In this document: positions 37,207 to 46,988 of the stretch, piece after piece
How the letters are laid out: each line of letters opens with the position of its first letter
Position numbering within the stretch: the first letter of the stretch is position 1
Assembly (NCBI RefSeq): GCF_012927485.1
Contig: NZ_JABBPC010000015.1
Location: 1-59,231 of the forward strand
Source of the DNA: Polaromonas sp.
GTDB taxonomy: Bacteria; Pseudomonadota; Gammaproteobacteria; Burkholderiales; Burkholderiaceae_C
DNA: 59,231 bases
Direction of reading: 5' to 3'
The notes under the pieces: generated by a model
Told to the model about the DNA's origin: nothing
The model's input: the letters and a program-made list of their open reading frames with translations, nothing else
The model's database searches: none
Position numbers and translations under genes: made by a program

Positions 37207-38409
37207 CTACCGCTCCTTGATAGCCGCACGGCCGTTTAACCAATTCATGAGTCCAGACGTTGCCAATGACGTCATCAGATAAATCAGCATGACGATGGCA
37301 ATGCATTCCACGGCCCGGCCGGTCTGGTTGAGCGAGGTATTGGCGATCGATACCAAGTCCGGGTAGCCCACCGCCACGGCCAATGATGAGTTTTTGGTGA
37401 GGTTCAGGTACTGGCTGGTAAGGGGGGGAATAATGACCCGCAAGGCCTGCGGCAGCACGACCAGCCGCATGGACTGATTGCGCGACAGCCCCAACGAAGC
37501 ACTAGCCTCATGCTGGCCCAACGCGACCGACGCAACGCCGGAACGCACCACCTCCGCCACATAGGCCGAGGTGTACAGCACCAGCCCGATCAGTACCGCG
37601 AGGTATTCAGGCGACAGCGCGCCGCCGCCTTCCACCTGGGTTTCCGTGAGGTGCGGAATGTTCCACTCGGAAGGTGCTCCGCCCAAAAGCCAACCTGCCA
37701 ATGAAGCACCCGAGATCAGCGCCAGAGAGACCCAGAACGTCGGCCGCACGTGGCCCGTGTTGTCAAAGTGACGGCGTGCCTGGCGCGTATAAATGAAGCT
37801 GGCGACAGATCCCGCAACCAGCCCGCACAGGGTCAGGGTCTGTCCGAGCTGCCAGACCGGGACGGGGTAGGAGATACCGTTCTTGCTGACATAAATCAGC
37901 TTGCCAAGGTGCAACGCCTGGTCAATATTGGGCAAATATTCGGCGAACAGCAGGTACCACATCAGCAATTGCAGCAGCACTGGAATGTTGCGAAACAGTT
38001 CCACATAGCCGTAACAAAGGCCGCGCACCAAAGCGTTGCGCGAGAAACGACCGATGCCTAGCAAAGTACCCAGCACGGTGGTCAGCACAATGCCGACCAA
38101 TGCCACACGCAGCGTGTTCACGAGCCCGACTAAAAAAGCTTTCCAGTAGGAATTGTTCGAGTCGTAATTGAGCCAGCCCTCGCCGATATCAAAACCCGCT
38201 GGTTGAGCCAAAAAGTCAAATCCGCTTTGTATGCCGCGTGCCTTCATATTTGCCAGGGTGGTACTCACCAGCAGCCAGACCAGAAAGGCGATGAAGCCGA
38301 TCGCCAGCACCTGATACACCACTGCGCGCGCGCGCGGGCTGCGCCAGGAAAAAGCGCGTCGCCTGGCGAGCGGCGCAAGGCGCGAGGAAATCAGGGAATA
38401 CTCGGACAT
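37207..38409 (-). CDS. aapQ: general L-amino-acid ABC transporter permease AapQ
   Basis: A 400-residue permease with eight or so helices. The EAA loop reads ALGQHEASASLGLSRNQSMRLVVLPQALRVIIPP, and the N-terminal YDSNNSYWKAFLVGLVNTL segment is characteristic of AapQ. The ATG at 38409 is used; a GTG three codons upstream is also possible, and neither has a clear ribosome-binding site. A terminator-like hairpin directly upstream probably limits its transcription relative to aapJ. Confidence 0.93.
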   Translation of the reverse strand: MSEYSLISSRLAPLARRRAFSWRSPRARAVVYQVLAIGFIAFLVWLLVSTTLANMKARGIQSGFDFLAQPAGFDIGEGWLNYDSNNSYWKAFLVGLVNTLRVALVGIVLTTVLGTLLGIGRFSRNALVRGLCYGYVELFRNIPVLLQLLMWYLLFAEYLPNIDQALHLGKLIYVSKNGISYPVPVWQLGQTLTLCGLVAGSVASFIYTRQARRHFDNTGHVRPTFWVSLALISGASLAGWLLGGAPSEWNIPHLTETQVEGGGALSPEYLAVLIGLVLYTSAYVAEVVRSGVASVALGQHEASASLGLSRNQSMRLVVLPQALRVIIPPLTSQYLNLTKNSSLAVAVGYPDLVSIANTSLNQTGRAVECIAIVMLIYLMTSLATSGLMNWLNGRAAIKER

Positions 38410-38418
38410 AGTGCTCAC

Positions 38419-38465
38419 AAAAAAAACGGGCCAGTCGCAAACGAGATCGTTGCGAGAGGCCCGTT
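38419..38465 (-). terminator. attenuator-like hairpin between aapJ and aapQ
   Basis: On the minus strand AACGGGCC (38465-38458) pairs with GGCCCGTT (38432-38425), with an inner CGCAA/TTGCG pairing, followed by eight T residues (38426-38419). It sits just after the binding-protein gene and before the permeases. Partial termination here would make AapJ mRNA more abundant than AapQMP. Confidence 0.75.
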
Positions 38466-38492
38466 GCGTTTAACGCATCGGAAATTTCAAGT

Positions 38493-39533
38493 TCAGCGTA
38501 CCGGCATGGCGTACATCAGGCCACCCTTGGTCCATTGATTGTTGACACCCCGAGGCAGCGCCAATGGAGTTTTGGGGCCGACGTTGCGCTCGAAAATTTC
38601 GCCGTAGTTACCCACTGCCCTGACGGCGCGCACCAGCCAGTCTTTATCCAGGCCCAACAGTTTTCCGGTGTCTTCGCCGCTACCGGTGAGGCGCATGACT
38701 ACCGGGTCTTTGCTCTCTTTTTGCATAGCGTCCACATTGGCCTTCGTCACGCCGTATTCCTCGGCTTCAATCAGACCGTAAACCACCCATTTGACAATCG
38801 CAAACCATTCATCATCGCCGCGGCGCACCATAGGGCCCAAGGGTTCCTTGGAGATCAGCTCCGGCAAGATCACGTGGTCAGCGGGGTTCTTGGCTTCGGT
38901 GTTGCGCACCGAAGCCATGCCCGACGCGTCAGTGGTGTACGCCTGGCAACGGCCTGAGAAGTAGGCCGCGTTCACGGCTTCCTGCTTTTCAAACACCACT
39001 GGCTTTATGTTGAGGCCGTTGGCCTTGGAATAATCCGTGAGGTTCTTTTCAGTGGTGGTGCCAGACTGAACGCACACGGTCGCGTTTTTAAGCTGTTTGG
39101 CACTCTTGATCTTGCTTTTCACGGGCACCATAAATCCCTGACCGTCGTAGTAGGTAACAGCGGTCATATGCAGGCCGAGCGAAGCATCCCGCGTCAGGGT
39201 GAAGGTGGTGTTGCGCGACAGCACGTCTATTTCGCCAGATTGCAGCGCCGTAAAGCGCTGCTGGGCGTTCAATGGCACCCATTTGACCTTATTGGCGTCG
39301 CCCAGGGTGCTGGCTGCGATAGCGCGGCAGACATCGGCGTCTAACCCGGTCCAGTTGCCGCTACTGTCCGCAGAAGAAAAACCAGCCACGCCCACGTTCA
39401 CGCCGCAGATCACCTGACCCCGCGCTTTAATCGCCTCCAGCGTCTTGCCTGCGTGGGCAGGGGCCATGGCCGCCATCGTGACGCCCGCGACTGCCAGAGC
39501 GACCAATCCGTGTTTTTTTGCAAATGTGAGCAC
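38493..39533 (-). CDS. aapJ: general L-amino-acid ABC transporter substrate-binding protein AapJ
   Basis: Periplasmic binding protein of 346 residues. The signal peptide ends at APAHA-G (about residue 28). The domain starts KTLEAIKARGQVICGVNVGVAGFS and contains GLDADVCRAIAA, the ligand-proximal RNTTFTLTRD and CVQSGTTTEKN, all characteristic of AapJ/BztA. GGAG lies before the ATG at 39533. It brings broad-range L-amino acids to the AapQMP transporter. Confidence 0.95.
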   Translation of the reverse strand: MLTFAKKHGLVALAVAGVTMAAMAPAHAGKTLEAIKARGQVICGVNVGVAGFSSADSSGNWTGLDADVCRAIAASTLGDANKVKWVPLNAQQRFTALQSGEIDVLSRNTTFTLTRDASLGLHMTAVTYYDGQGFMVPVKSKIKSAKQLKNATVCVQSGTTTEKNLTDYSKANGLNIKPVVFEKQEAVNAAYFSGRCQAYTTDASGMASVRNTEAKNPADHVILPELISKEPLGPMVRRGDDEWFAIVKWVVYGLIEAEEYGVTKANVDAMQKESKDPVVMRLTGSGEDTGKLLGLDKDWLVRAVRAVGNYGEIFERNVGPKTPLALPRGVNNQWTKGGLMYAMPVR

Positions 39534-39693
39534 GTAATTCTCCAGTGGATGAACGTTGTGGTATCAGCACAATGCGTGCCAACTGCGGAATGCTAACTCA
39601 AGCCCTGCCTGCTCCAAGCTAGGGCAAGCCCCTACCGTCCAGGGCAATTACTGGCTTGGCTGGGCGGCCGCCGTCCCCGCACCGCGGTTAAGG

Positions 39694-41565
39694 CTAAGCC
39701 AGGCACACCCGAAGCACCTCGGCACCGTATGCGTGCAGCTTTTTAGTACCCATGCCACTGATGGGCTCCAGATCGTGAATACTTTGCGGTGCACGCTCCG
39801 CAATGGCGCGCAATGTGGCGTCGTGAAAGATTACAAATGCCGGCAAGTTGTGCTCGCGTGCCACCTCGGCGCGCCAGGCCTTGAGGTGGCCCAGCCGCTC
39901 CAGCGCACCTGCGTTCAATGAAGCTTCCGCCAGACCTTTGACCGACGTCTTGGACGATGTTTTGGCACCGCGCTTGGGATGCGCGGTTTTGGCGCTAAGC
40001 GATTGCTGCCGCAACAAAACACTGACCTCACCCTTCAACACCTGGCGGGCGTCGGGCATCAGTTGCAGGGTATTGAACGCTTCGGCGTTCACGCGGACCA
40101 TGTTTTTCGCAATCAGCTGACGCAGTACGCTGCGCCACTGCGCCTCGGCCAGATCGGTACCGATGCCGAAGGTGCTGAGCTTTTCGTGACCATATTGCGC
40201 AACTTTCTCGGTCGCTTTTCCGCGCAGAATATCCATCAGATGACCGGCGCCAAAGCTGATGCCGCTCATCTGCTGCACGCGGAAGATGCAGCTCAGCATC
40301 TTGCGGGCGGCTTCGGTTGCATCCCATACCGCGGGAGGCTGAAGACAGTTGTCGCAGTTACCGCAGGGCTGACTTTCCTCCCCAAAGTAGTGCAGCAAGC
40401 CCACCCGGCGGCAACGCGTGTCTTCCGCCAAAGTGAGCAAGGCATCAAGCTTGCCGCGCATCACCTGCTTGAACTCTTCGCTGGCCGCCTCGCTGGTGTC
40501 AATCATGCGGCGCTGGTTAACCACGTCTTGCAGGCCATACATCATCCAGGCGTCGGCGCTCTGACCGTCGCGCCCGGCTCGACCGGTTTCCTGGTAATAG
40601 CCTTCAATGTTTTTAGGCATGTCCAGATGCGCCACAAAACGGACATCCGGTTTGTCGATGCCCATTCCAAACGCAATGGTGGCGACCATGACCATGCCAT
40701 CTTCGCGCAGAAAGCGGTCTTGCCGCTGCTGGCGCAGGGCCGAATCCAGCCCGGCGTGGTAAGCCATCGCTTTGATACCGGCGTCTACCAGAGTGTCGGC
40801 AATTTCTTCCACACGCTTGCGCGACTGGCAATACACAATACCGGCCTCATCGTGGTGCTCCGATTGAATAAACCGGAGCAGCTGACGCGTCGGGTCGATT
40901 TTTTCGGCGATGGTGTAGCGAATGTTGGGCCGGTCAAAGCTACTGACAAATTCCCTCGCGTCTTCCAGCTTGAGCCGCTCCACCATGTCCTGTCGGGTCA
41001 GGTGATCGGCGGTGGCCGTCAACGCCATGCGCGGCACATCGGGAAAGGTCTCGTGCAGCAGGCTTAAGGATCGATACTCGGGCCGGAAGTCATGGCCCCA
41101 CTGGCTTACGCAATGCGCCTCGTCAATCGCAAACAGACTCAGCAGACCGCGCTCATGCAGCGACGCCAGCAGACCTTTCATGCGCGGCGTGTTAATGCGT
41201 TCAGGTGCAGCGTACAACAGGGTTAGCTCGTTGCGCAGCAACTGCTTTTCAAGCTGGCTGCTTTCTTCAAAGCTTTGCGTCGAATTCAAAAATGCGGCGG
41301 ACACCCCGGCTTCATGCAAGGCACCGACCTGATCGTGCATCAGCGCGATCAGCGGCGAAATCACGATGGTCACACCATGACCGGCGTTTTGCCGCACGAT
41401 GGCCGGAATCTGGTAACACAGTGACTTGCCGCCGCCAGTCGGCATCAGTACCAGCGCGTCACCGCCCTGCACGACATGCTCGATGATGGCTTGCTGGGGC
41501 CCACGGAACTCGCCGTAGCCAAAGACTTCTTGAAGAATATGCTGAATGGACAAAGTAAAGCGCAA
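39694..41565 (-). CDS. recQ: ATP-dependent DNA helicase RecQ
   Basis: 3'-5' helicase for recombination and fork repair, 623 residues. Walker A is TGGGKS, motif II DEAH, motif VI QETGRAGRDG. The zinc-binding cysteines lie in CRRVGLLHYFGE...CGNCDNC, then a winged-helix RQC domain and a C-terminal HRDC domain (about 535-610). The frame starts with a TTG at 41565; a second TTG at 41553 (MSIQHILQ) is an equally good start, and no ATG is available. Full length, no damage seen. Confidence 0.95.
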   Translation of the reverse strand: MRFTLSIQHILQEVFGYGEFRGPQQAIIEHVVQGGDALVLMPTGGGKSLCYQIPAIVRQNAGHGVTIVISPLIALMHDQVGALHEAGVSAAFLNSTQSFEESSQLEKQLLRNELTLLYAAPERINTPRMKGLLASLHERGLLSLFAIDEAHCVSQWGHDFRPEYRSLSLLHETFPDVPRMALTATADHLTRQDMVERLKLEDAREFVSSFDRPNIRYTIAEKIDPTRQLLRFIQSEHHDEAGIVYCQSRKRVEEIADTLVDAGIKAMAYHAGLDSALRQQRQDRFLREDGMVMVATIAFGMGIDKPDVRFVAHLDMPKNIEGYYQETGRAGRDGQSADAWMMYGLQDVVNQRRMIDTSEAASEEFKQVMRGKLDALLTLAEDTRCRRVGLLHYFGEESQPCGNCDNCLQPPAVWDATEAARKMLSCIFRVQQMSGISFGAGHLMDILRGKATEKVAQYGHEKLSTFGIGTDLAEAQWRSVLRQLIAKNMVRVNAEAFNTLQLMPDARQVLKGEVSVLLRQQSLSAKTAHPKRGAKTSSKTSVKGLAEASLNAGALERLGHLKAWRAEVAREHNLPAFVIFHDATLRAIAERAPQSIHDLEPISGMGTKKLHAYGAEVLRVCLA

Positions 41566-41699
41566 TGAATTGAGTAGCTGCTTGTGCAGGTCGTATAAAG
41601 AGCCGAGGCTGATTGGGTTGGTCGGCGGGTCCCGGGGCGGCAGAGGGTGCCGTTCCAGACCTCTGATTGTCCCGTGATTCTGAAGTGACGGCCTCAGTA

Positions 41700-42836
41700 T
41701 TAATCCAGCGTCTGGCGGTAACGTTTGAGAGCAATCGCACCGACGACCAATAAAAAAAGCGCCATGGGCCAGAGGTTGGGGGCGATTTCACCGAAGGTCG
41801 CTCCTTTCAGCATGATGGCGCGCACCGCTCGCAAGAGGTGAGTCAGCGGCAGCGTTTCACCTAGCCACTGCGCCCATTGCGGCATACCGCGAAACGGGAA
41901 CATGAAGCCCGACAGCAGCATCGACGGCAAAAAGAAGAAGAACGTCAATTGCATCGCCTGCAACTGGTTAGTGGCCAGTGTCGAAAAGGTAAAGCCCACG
42001 CCCAGATTCGCCAGCATGAACAAACCGATGACAAACATCAGCAGGGTCAGGCTGCCCAGGATCGGCACCTCAAACAACAAAATGGCAGCCAGAAGGATGA
42101 CGCTGAGCTGCACATACCCAATGAGAATGTAGGGCGTGATTTTCCCAACCATCACCTCGAATGGCCGCACCGGCGTGGCGAGCAGGTTTTCCATGGTGCC
42201 GCGTTCGCGCTCCCGGGTCATGGCCAGCGAGGTCAGCATCACCATGGTCATGGTGAGAATCGTGCCGATCAGGCCAGGCACGATGTTGTAGCGGGTCAGC
42301 CCTTCGGGGTTGTAGAGCCGATGAATCCGCAGCTCAAACGGCGCATCCCGCGGCTGCAGCCCGGCCAGCGTTCCGGTGAGGTCGTGGGCCAGGGCGAGCG
42401 GCGTGATTTGTCCCAGAGCCGCAATCGCGTTGCTGGCGGCAGACGGGTCGGTCGCATCCACGGCGACCAGCACAGCAGGTTTTTCGCCCCGTATCACGCG
42501 CCGTGAAAAATCGGGCGGAATCACGATGGCGAACTGGATTTCTCCTGTTTCCAGCAAGCGTTCCGCCTGCGCCTCGGTGGCAGGCTGGGCCCTGATACTG
42601 AAGTAACCGGTGTTCTGGATGGAGGCCACCAGGCTGCGCGCCAAAGGCCCGTTGTCGTACGCCACCAGCGCCGTGGGCAGCCCTTTGGGGTCGTTATTAA
42701 TGGCGTAGCCAAACAGGATCAGTTGCATGACAGGCACCCCGATGGCCATTGCAAACGTCAGGCGCTCGCGCAGCATCTGCTGGAATTCCTTGATGATGAT
42801 GGCCGTCACGCGAGCGAGGGAGAAAGAGGCGCTCAT
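41700..42836 (-). CDS. ABC-2 type permease (YbhR/YhhJ-like exporter)
   Basis: A 378-residue inner-membrane permease. It has one N-terminal helix (ERLTFAMAIGVPVMQLILFGYAIN), a large periplasmic domain with SFSI-type fold residues, and five C-terminal helices including TMENLLATPVRPFEVMVGK and FFFLPSMLLSGFMFP. Belongs to ABC-2 drug/efflux exporters. The ATG overlaps the ATPase stop in ATGA. E. coli relatives have two permease genes (ybhS, ybhR); only one is present here. Confidence 0.92.
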   Translation of the reverse strand: MSASFSLARVTAIIIKEFQQMLRERLTFAMAIGVPVMQLILFGYAINNDPKGLPTALVAYDNGPLARSLVASIQNTGYFSIRAQPATEAQAERLLETGEIQFAIVIPPDFSRRVIRGEKPAVLVAVDATDPSAASNAIAALGQITPLALAHDLTGTLAGLQPRDAPFELRIHRLYNPEGLTRYNIVPGLIGTILTMTMVMLTSLAMTRERERGTMENLLATPVRPFEVMVGKITPYILIGYVQLSVILLAAILLFEVPILGSLTLLMFVIGLFMLANLGVGFTFSTLATNQLQAMQLTFFFFLPSMLLSGFMFPFRGMPQWAQWLGETLPLTHLLRAVRAIMLKGATFGEIAPNLWPMALFLLVVGAIALKRYRQTLD

Positions 42837-43765
42837 GCCGCAACACCTTGAGGAGAGTCTTTGGCTTTATCCATGAGACTGATGAAGACATCCTCCAGAT
42901 CCGCTTGGGACGGCGATAGCTGCAAGTCGGGACGCGCACGGTAAGGCGCCAGAGACGCCTGCAACAGCGCCTGGTCTTCTCCCGCGACGTGCAAGGTATT
43001 GCCGAAAGCGGACACACTGAGCACGCCGGGAAGTGCCTTGATGGGAGCGACCAGCGCCTCCAGATTGGCGCCGGCAATCGACCACACGGCCAAGCCGGCC
43101 CGTTCAACGATGCTGGTTTGGGTGCCGCGCGTCAACACGTGCCCGTTGGCGATGTACATCAGCTCATGGCAGCGGGCCGCTTCATCCATGTAGTGGGTCG
43201 ACACCAGCACGGTAATGCCTGCGGCTGCCAGCCGGTGAATTTCATCCCAGAAATCGCGGCGCGCTTTCGGATCTACCCCGGCCGTTGGCTCGTCGAGCAG
43301 CAGCAGGCGCGGCTCGTGCAGCAGGCAGGCCGCCAGCGCCAGGCGTTGCTTCCAGCCGCCGGACAGGGCGGCGGCCAGCTGGTGCTGTCGGTCCGTCAAC
43401 TGAAGCCGCTCCAGGGTCTGATTCACCGTCTGTTTGCGCTGGGGCAGTTCGAACATCCGGGCCACAAAATCAAGGTTTTCTCGAATCGTCAAATCTTCAT
43501 ACAGGCCAAAGCGCTGGGTCATGTAGCCGACCTGGCGCTTGATCTGCGCGGCTTCCCGGATCAGGTCCAACCCCAGACAGGTGCCAGCGCCGCTATCGGG
43601 CGTTAGCAGCCCGCACAGCATGCGGATCGTAGTGGTTTTGCCGCTGCCGTTGGGGCCTAAAAAGCCGCAGATGCGACCCGTTTCCAGCTGGATCGACAAG
43701 TTGTCCACCACCGCGCGCCCACCATACCGTTTGGTCAGGCCGGTCACATCAATGCTCAGGGTCAT
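42833..43765 (-). CDS. ABC-2 exporter ATP-binding protein
   Basis: A 310-residue ATPase. Walker A is GPNGSGKTTT, the signature LSGGWKQRLALAACLLHEP, Walker B LLLLDEPTAGVDP, and the switch His is in VSTHYMDEA. The STHYMDEA sequence marks the DrrA/CcmA-like, YbhF-type exporter ATPases. There is only one nucleotide-binding domain, while E. coli YbhF has two. The ATG at 43765 overlaps the HlyD gene stop (ATGA); the open frame runs further upstream inside that gene only by chance. Confidence 0.93.
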   Translation of the reverse strand: MTLSIDVTGLTKRYGGRAVVDNLSIQLETGRICGFLGPNGSGKTTTIRMLCGLLTPDSGAGTCLGLDLIREAAQIKRQVGYMTQRFGLYEDLTIRENLDFVARMFELPQRKQTVNQTLERLQLTDRQHQLAAALSGGWKQRLALAACLLHEPRLLLLDEPTAGVDPKARRDFWDEIHRLAAAGITVLVSTHYMDEAARCHELMYIANGHVLTRGTQTSIVERAGLAVWSIAGANLEALVAPIKALPGVLSVSAFGNTLHVAGEDQALLQASLAPYRARPDLQLSPSQADLEDVFISLMDKAKDSPQGVAA

Positions 43766-44736
43766 GGGACGGCCCCGGCAACCGGCACGACATCGACCGG
43801 CTGCCCGGGTTTTAGCCGGGCGCCGTCGCTGACGCTGCTGGGCCGCGCCTCCACCATAAACACCAGCTTGGCGCGCTGGGTGTTGGAGTAAATCACCGGT
43901 GGCGTGTACTCGGCCCGGTTGGAAATGAAAGAAATCCTGGCCGGTATCGGCGCCGCACAGCCGTCGCAAATGATATGGACTGCGGCACCGATCTGCAAAT
44001 GACCGACCACCCCTTCGGGTACAAAAAAGCGCGCTTTGACATTACCGGGCGGCAGCAAAGCCAGCACCGGCTGACCCGGTTGCACCGATTCACCGACGCG
44101 GAAGAAAGTATCGGTCACCAGGCCGCTGGCTGGTGCGGTGCGTGATTTTTGCGCCTCGCGCCAGGCAGACTGACGCAGCGATTGCCGCGCCGCTTCGGTG
44201 TCCGCAACAGCGGCGGTGCGCTCATCGACCCGCGCCGGAAGCTGCCCCACCCTGAGTTGTGCCGCCAGTTCGTCAAGGTGGGCGGCGCTTTGGGCCTGCG
44301 CGGCACGCAATTCGTCGCGGTGCGCTGCGGAGACAAAGCCCTGCTTGACCAACTGCTCCTCGCGGGCCAAGGCGGCTGCGTTCAGCCTGGCCTGTTCGCG
44401 GGCCTGACTCATCTGGGCTTCAATCACCGCAATTTCGTCGCGGCGTTTGCCTTTGTCCGCATTGGCCAACTGGGCATTGGCGCGCGCCAGCCGGGCACCA
44501 GCCTCCAGGCGTGCGGCCTGCTCGTTTTCGGCCTCCAGCGCAAACAAGGGCAGGTCTTGGCGGGCTTGGTCGCCGGTCCGCACGTTCAATTGCAACAAGG
44601 TGCCGCCGAGGGACGAGGACACGTAGACGTAATCGCCTTCCACATAACCCGACCAGCCTGGCTCCGCTTTCGGCTGGCACGCCGTCACCAGTCCGGAAAT
44701 AAACAGCAATGCGCAGCACGTCTTGAGACTGGTCAT
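43762..44736 (-). CDS. HlyD-family periplasmic adaptor (lipoprotein)
   Basis: A 324-residue membrane fusion protein of the YbhG/YhiI type. A lipobox-like LVTAC (Cys20) lies at the end of the signal sequence, then the first lipoyl half ([21 protein letters not shown]), a long coiled coil (about 65-180, rich in Ala/Glu/Arg), the second lipoyl half ([22 protein letters not shown]) and a beta-barrel. It should link the inner-membrane ABC pump to an outer-membrane channel encoded elsewhere. Start at the ATG 44736, 96 bases from the divergent metH gene. Confidence 0.92.
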   Translation of the reverse strand: MTSLKTCCALLFISGLVTACQPKAEPGWSGYVEGDYVYVSSSLGGTLLQLNVRTGDQARQDLPLFALEAENEQAARLEAGARLARANAQLANADKGKRRDEIAVIEAQMSQAREQARLNAAALAREEQLVKQGFVSAAHRDELRAAQAQSAAHLDELAAQLRVGQLPARVDERTAAVADTEAARQSLRQSAWREAQKSRTAPASGLVTDTFFRVGESVQPGQPVLALLPPGNVKARFFVPEGVVGHLQIGAAVHIICDGCAAPIPARISFISNRAEYTPPVIYSNTQRAKLVFMVEARPSSVSDGARLKPGQPVDVVPVAGAVP

Positions 44737-44832
44737 TTTTTGATTTCTTTCAAGTCTTTGCAGGGTGTGGCGGGGAGTGTTAAACCCCGCCCGGCCGCCC
44801 AGACTTACGATGTTTTCTACAATGCACCTGTT

Positions 44833-45879
44833 ATGAACCCTCTTCAATATACCCGTGCTCAAGCTTTGCCAGCCCTTCTGGCACAACGCATCCTGCTCCT
44901 CGATGGCGCCATGGGGACCATGATCCAGCGCTTCAAGCTCAGCGAAGCGCAGTACCGGGGCGAGCGCTTCAAGAACTTTCACAAGGACGTGAAAGGCAAC
45001 AACGAGTTGCTCAGTCTGACGCGGCCCGACGTGATCCGCGACATCCACGAGAGCTACCTCGCGGCAGGCGCCGACATGATCGAGACCAACACCTTTGGCG
45101 CGACCACTGTGGCGCAGGCGGACTACGACATGGCCAATCTGGCCGTCGAAATGAACTACGAGTCGGCACGCATTGCGCGTGCCGCTTGCGACAAGTTTTC
45201 AACACCCGACAAACCGCGCTTTGTGGTCGGCGCGCTGGGCCCCACGCCAAAAACCGCCAGCATCAGCCCGGATGTGAACGATCCCGGCGCCCGCAATACC
45301 AGTTTTGAAGAACTGCGCAAGGCTTACTACGAGCAGACGGAAGCTTTGGTTAAAGGTGGCAGTGACATTTTGCTGGTCGAAACCATTTTCGACACGCTCA
45401 ATGCCAAGGCCGCCTTGTTTGCAATTGATGAATACTTTGATGACTCCGGCGAACGCTTGCCGCTCATCATCAGCGGCACCGTCACCGATGCTTCCGGACG
45501 GATTTTGAGCGGGCAGACCGTGACAGCCTTCTGGCACAGCGTCCGACACGCCGAGCCACTAGCCATCGGCCTGAACTGCGCACTGGGCGCAACCTTGATG
45601 CGGCCTTACATCCAGGAACTGGCGCGGGTGGCGGGTGACACCTTCATCAGTTGCTACCCCAATGCCGGCCTGCCCAACCCCATGAGCGACACCGGTTTCG
45701 ACGAAACGCCGGAAGTCACCTCGCGCCTGCTGCGCGAGTTTGCCGAAGAGGGGCTGGTCAATATCGTGGGCGGTTGCTGCGGTACCACGCCGGAGCACAT
45801 CGGCGCGATCGGCGCGGCAGTGGCACCGCTGCCGGGGCGCGTTTTGCAAAAGTCATTTTTCTACAAGGAAGCGGCATGA
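44833..45879 (+). CDS. metH: methionine synthase, homocysteine S-methyltransferase module (split MetH, part 1)
   Basis: N-terminal module of cobalamin-dependent methionine synthase as an independent 348-residue protein. It binds homocysteine through zinc, with the ligands Cys in GLNCALGA and the Cys-Cys pair in [14 protein letters not shown]. Other family blocks are [11 protein letters not shown] and [11 protein letters not shown]. It must act with the second gene at 47226-50033. TACAAT (44818-44823) lies 9 bases before the ATG and no ribosome-binding site is visible, so the message may be leaderless. The frame stays open upstream to 44149, antisense to hlyD, which is a shadow. Confidence 0.95.
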   Translation: MNPLQYTRAQALPALLAQRILLLDGAMGTMIQRFKLSEAQYRGERFKNFHKDVKGNNELLSLTRPDVIRDIHESYLAAGADMIETNTFGATTVAQADYDMANLAVEMNYESARIARAACDKFSTPDKPRFVVGALGPTPKTASISPDVNDPGARNTSFEELRKAYYEQTEALVKGGSDILLVETIFDTLNAKAALFAIDEYFDDSGERLPLIISGTVTDASGRILSGQTVTAFWHSVRHAEPLAIGLNCALGATLMRPYIQELARVAGDTFISCYPNAGLPNPMSDTGFDETPEVTSRLLREFAEEGLVNIVGGCCGTTPEHIGAIGAAVAPLPGRVLQKSFFYKEAA

Positions 45880-46250
45880 AATACGCTCTGCCCCGCCTTT
45901 TAAACTACTGAGCGAGCAGCGCGTGTCGGTACTGGCCGCCCGCATTGCCGGCGCGGCGGACAAATCCATAAATCCACGGAGCATTTACCGCCCCTGCTGT
46001 TGCAGAATAGGCGCAAGGCACCCTTTGCCGAACGCGCGGGCTGAAGCTGCGCAGCACCCTGGCGTTGACTCGAGGGGACATGGCAAATCTCTTTCAAGGC
46101 TGGGGAATGTTCCCCAGCTCGAAGGCTTTTTCTAACCCCCTTAGTAAAAGCCACCACACAAAAAAACTGTGGCGGCTGTCTATGGGGCCCGGCATGGCGT
46201 CAGCGGTTTCGTTCAACGTTTGACAGGAGCGAAGGCGTTAGCCACGTTTT
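45880..46250. other. intergenic region after the first metH gene
   Basis: 371 bases with no supportable gene. It contains the inverted repeat at 46099-46118 and an A-rich-loop hairpin AGCCACCACA...TGTGGCGGCT at about 46150-46178 with no T-run after it. Small open frames lack ribosome-binding sites. Confidence 0.4.
46099..46118. repeat. perfect inverted repeat, 9-bp arms
   Basis: GCTGGGGAA-TG-TTCCCCAGC. Too short a loop for a normal RNA hairpin, so a protein-binding site is more likely, although a T-rich stretch (GGCTTTTTCT) begins 7 bases later and weak termination of metH part 1 is possible. Confidence 0.5.
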
Positions 46251-46736
46251 TCAGTTGGAAACAGGACCGCACTTCGCTACGGGATCAAGCACTGGGGTGC
46301 ATTTCTCGAAAGCTTCGGCTTTCGTGGCGCCGACCGCCGTTACGTACGGTGCGAAGCAGGCTAGACTTTCTCGATACAGCCTGCGCAGTGTTGCGCAGTC
46401 GGTGCCCTGCTTGGTGGCCCGGCGCGGCCCACTTTCGGCGGCGGCAGATGCTGCTGATGCGGCAACTGCTGCGGCTGCGTTGGCGGCCTCAATCGCGTCG
46501 GAGCGCGCCATCCGTTGCGCTGTTTCTGCTGCCCGAGCGTCGGCCTCTCTTCGCTGTTCCGCGCTGAGTTCGAATTGCCGTGAGTCAATTCTCGTAGCCG
46601 ACTTCTTGTAGTTTTCAGGAACGATATCGGAAATCTGGGTTCGACCATTTTCGTCGACCCATCTATAGATGTCGGCCGCATACAGCGGAAAGGACAACAG
46701 GATTCCGCAGGCAAGTGGAGCGAAACGCAGGATCAT
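46251..46736 (-). CDS. DUF4124-domain protein
   Basis: A 161-residue exported protein of unknown function. A signal peptide (MILRFAPLACGILLSFPLYA) is followed by the DUF4124 core ADIYRWVDENGRTQISDIVPENYK. A long charged, alanine-rich helix comes next (about 60-100, EQRREADARAAETAQRM then AANAAAAVAASAASAAAE). Four cysteines in the C-terminal 50 residues probably pair in the periplasm. The frame opens with a GTG at 46757, but the ATG at 46736 starts the signal peptide. It stands on the opposite strand between the two metH genes. Confidence 0.82.
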   Translation of the reverse strand: MILRFAPLACGILLSFPLYAADIYRWVDENGRTQISDIVPENYKKSATRIDSRQFELSAEQRREADARAAETAQRMARSDAIEAANAAAAVAASAASAAAESGPRRATKQGTDCATLRRLYRESLACFAPYVTAVGATKAEAFEKCTPVLDPVAKCGPVSN

Positions 46737-46988
46737 AGAGCCACCATCGACAAGCACAAAGAACTAACGTGAAGGTGACGGGCTACGCGCTTTTGCGCAG
46801 TCCGGCTTGGGCGCAGGGGTATACATTTTTATTTTCTACAAGGTAGCGTACGACCGCGTGGCTGACCACCTTTTCCCCAAGGGTACCAAGATAGGTCACT
46901 ATAGGCCCTAACCCGACATCCTATCTACGCCGATGTGGCCCTGCACTGGGTTGGTTTGTTCGCGCGCTGGCATGGGCGTAACGGGCAC

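Noticed and set aside
44149..44832. N-terminal extension of metH part 1 in the same frame
   Set aside because: It is antisense to hlyD, has no similarity to MetH, and the family start [10 protein letters not shown] lies at 44833.
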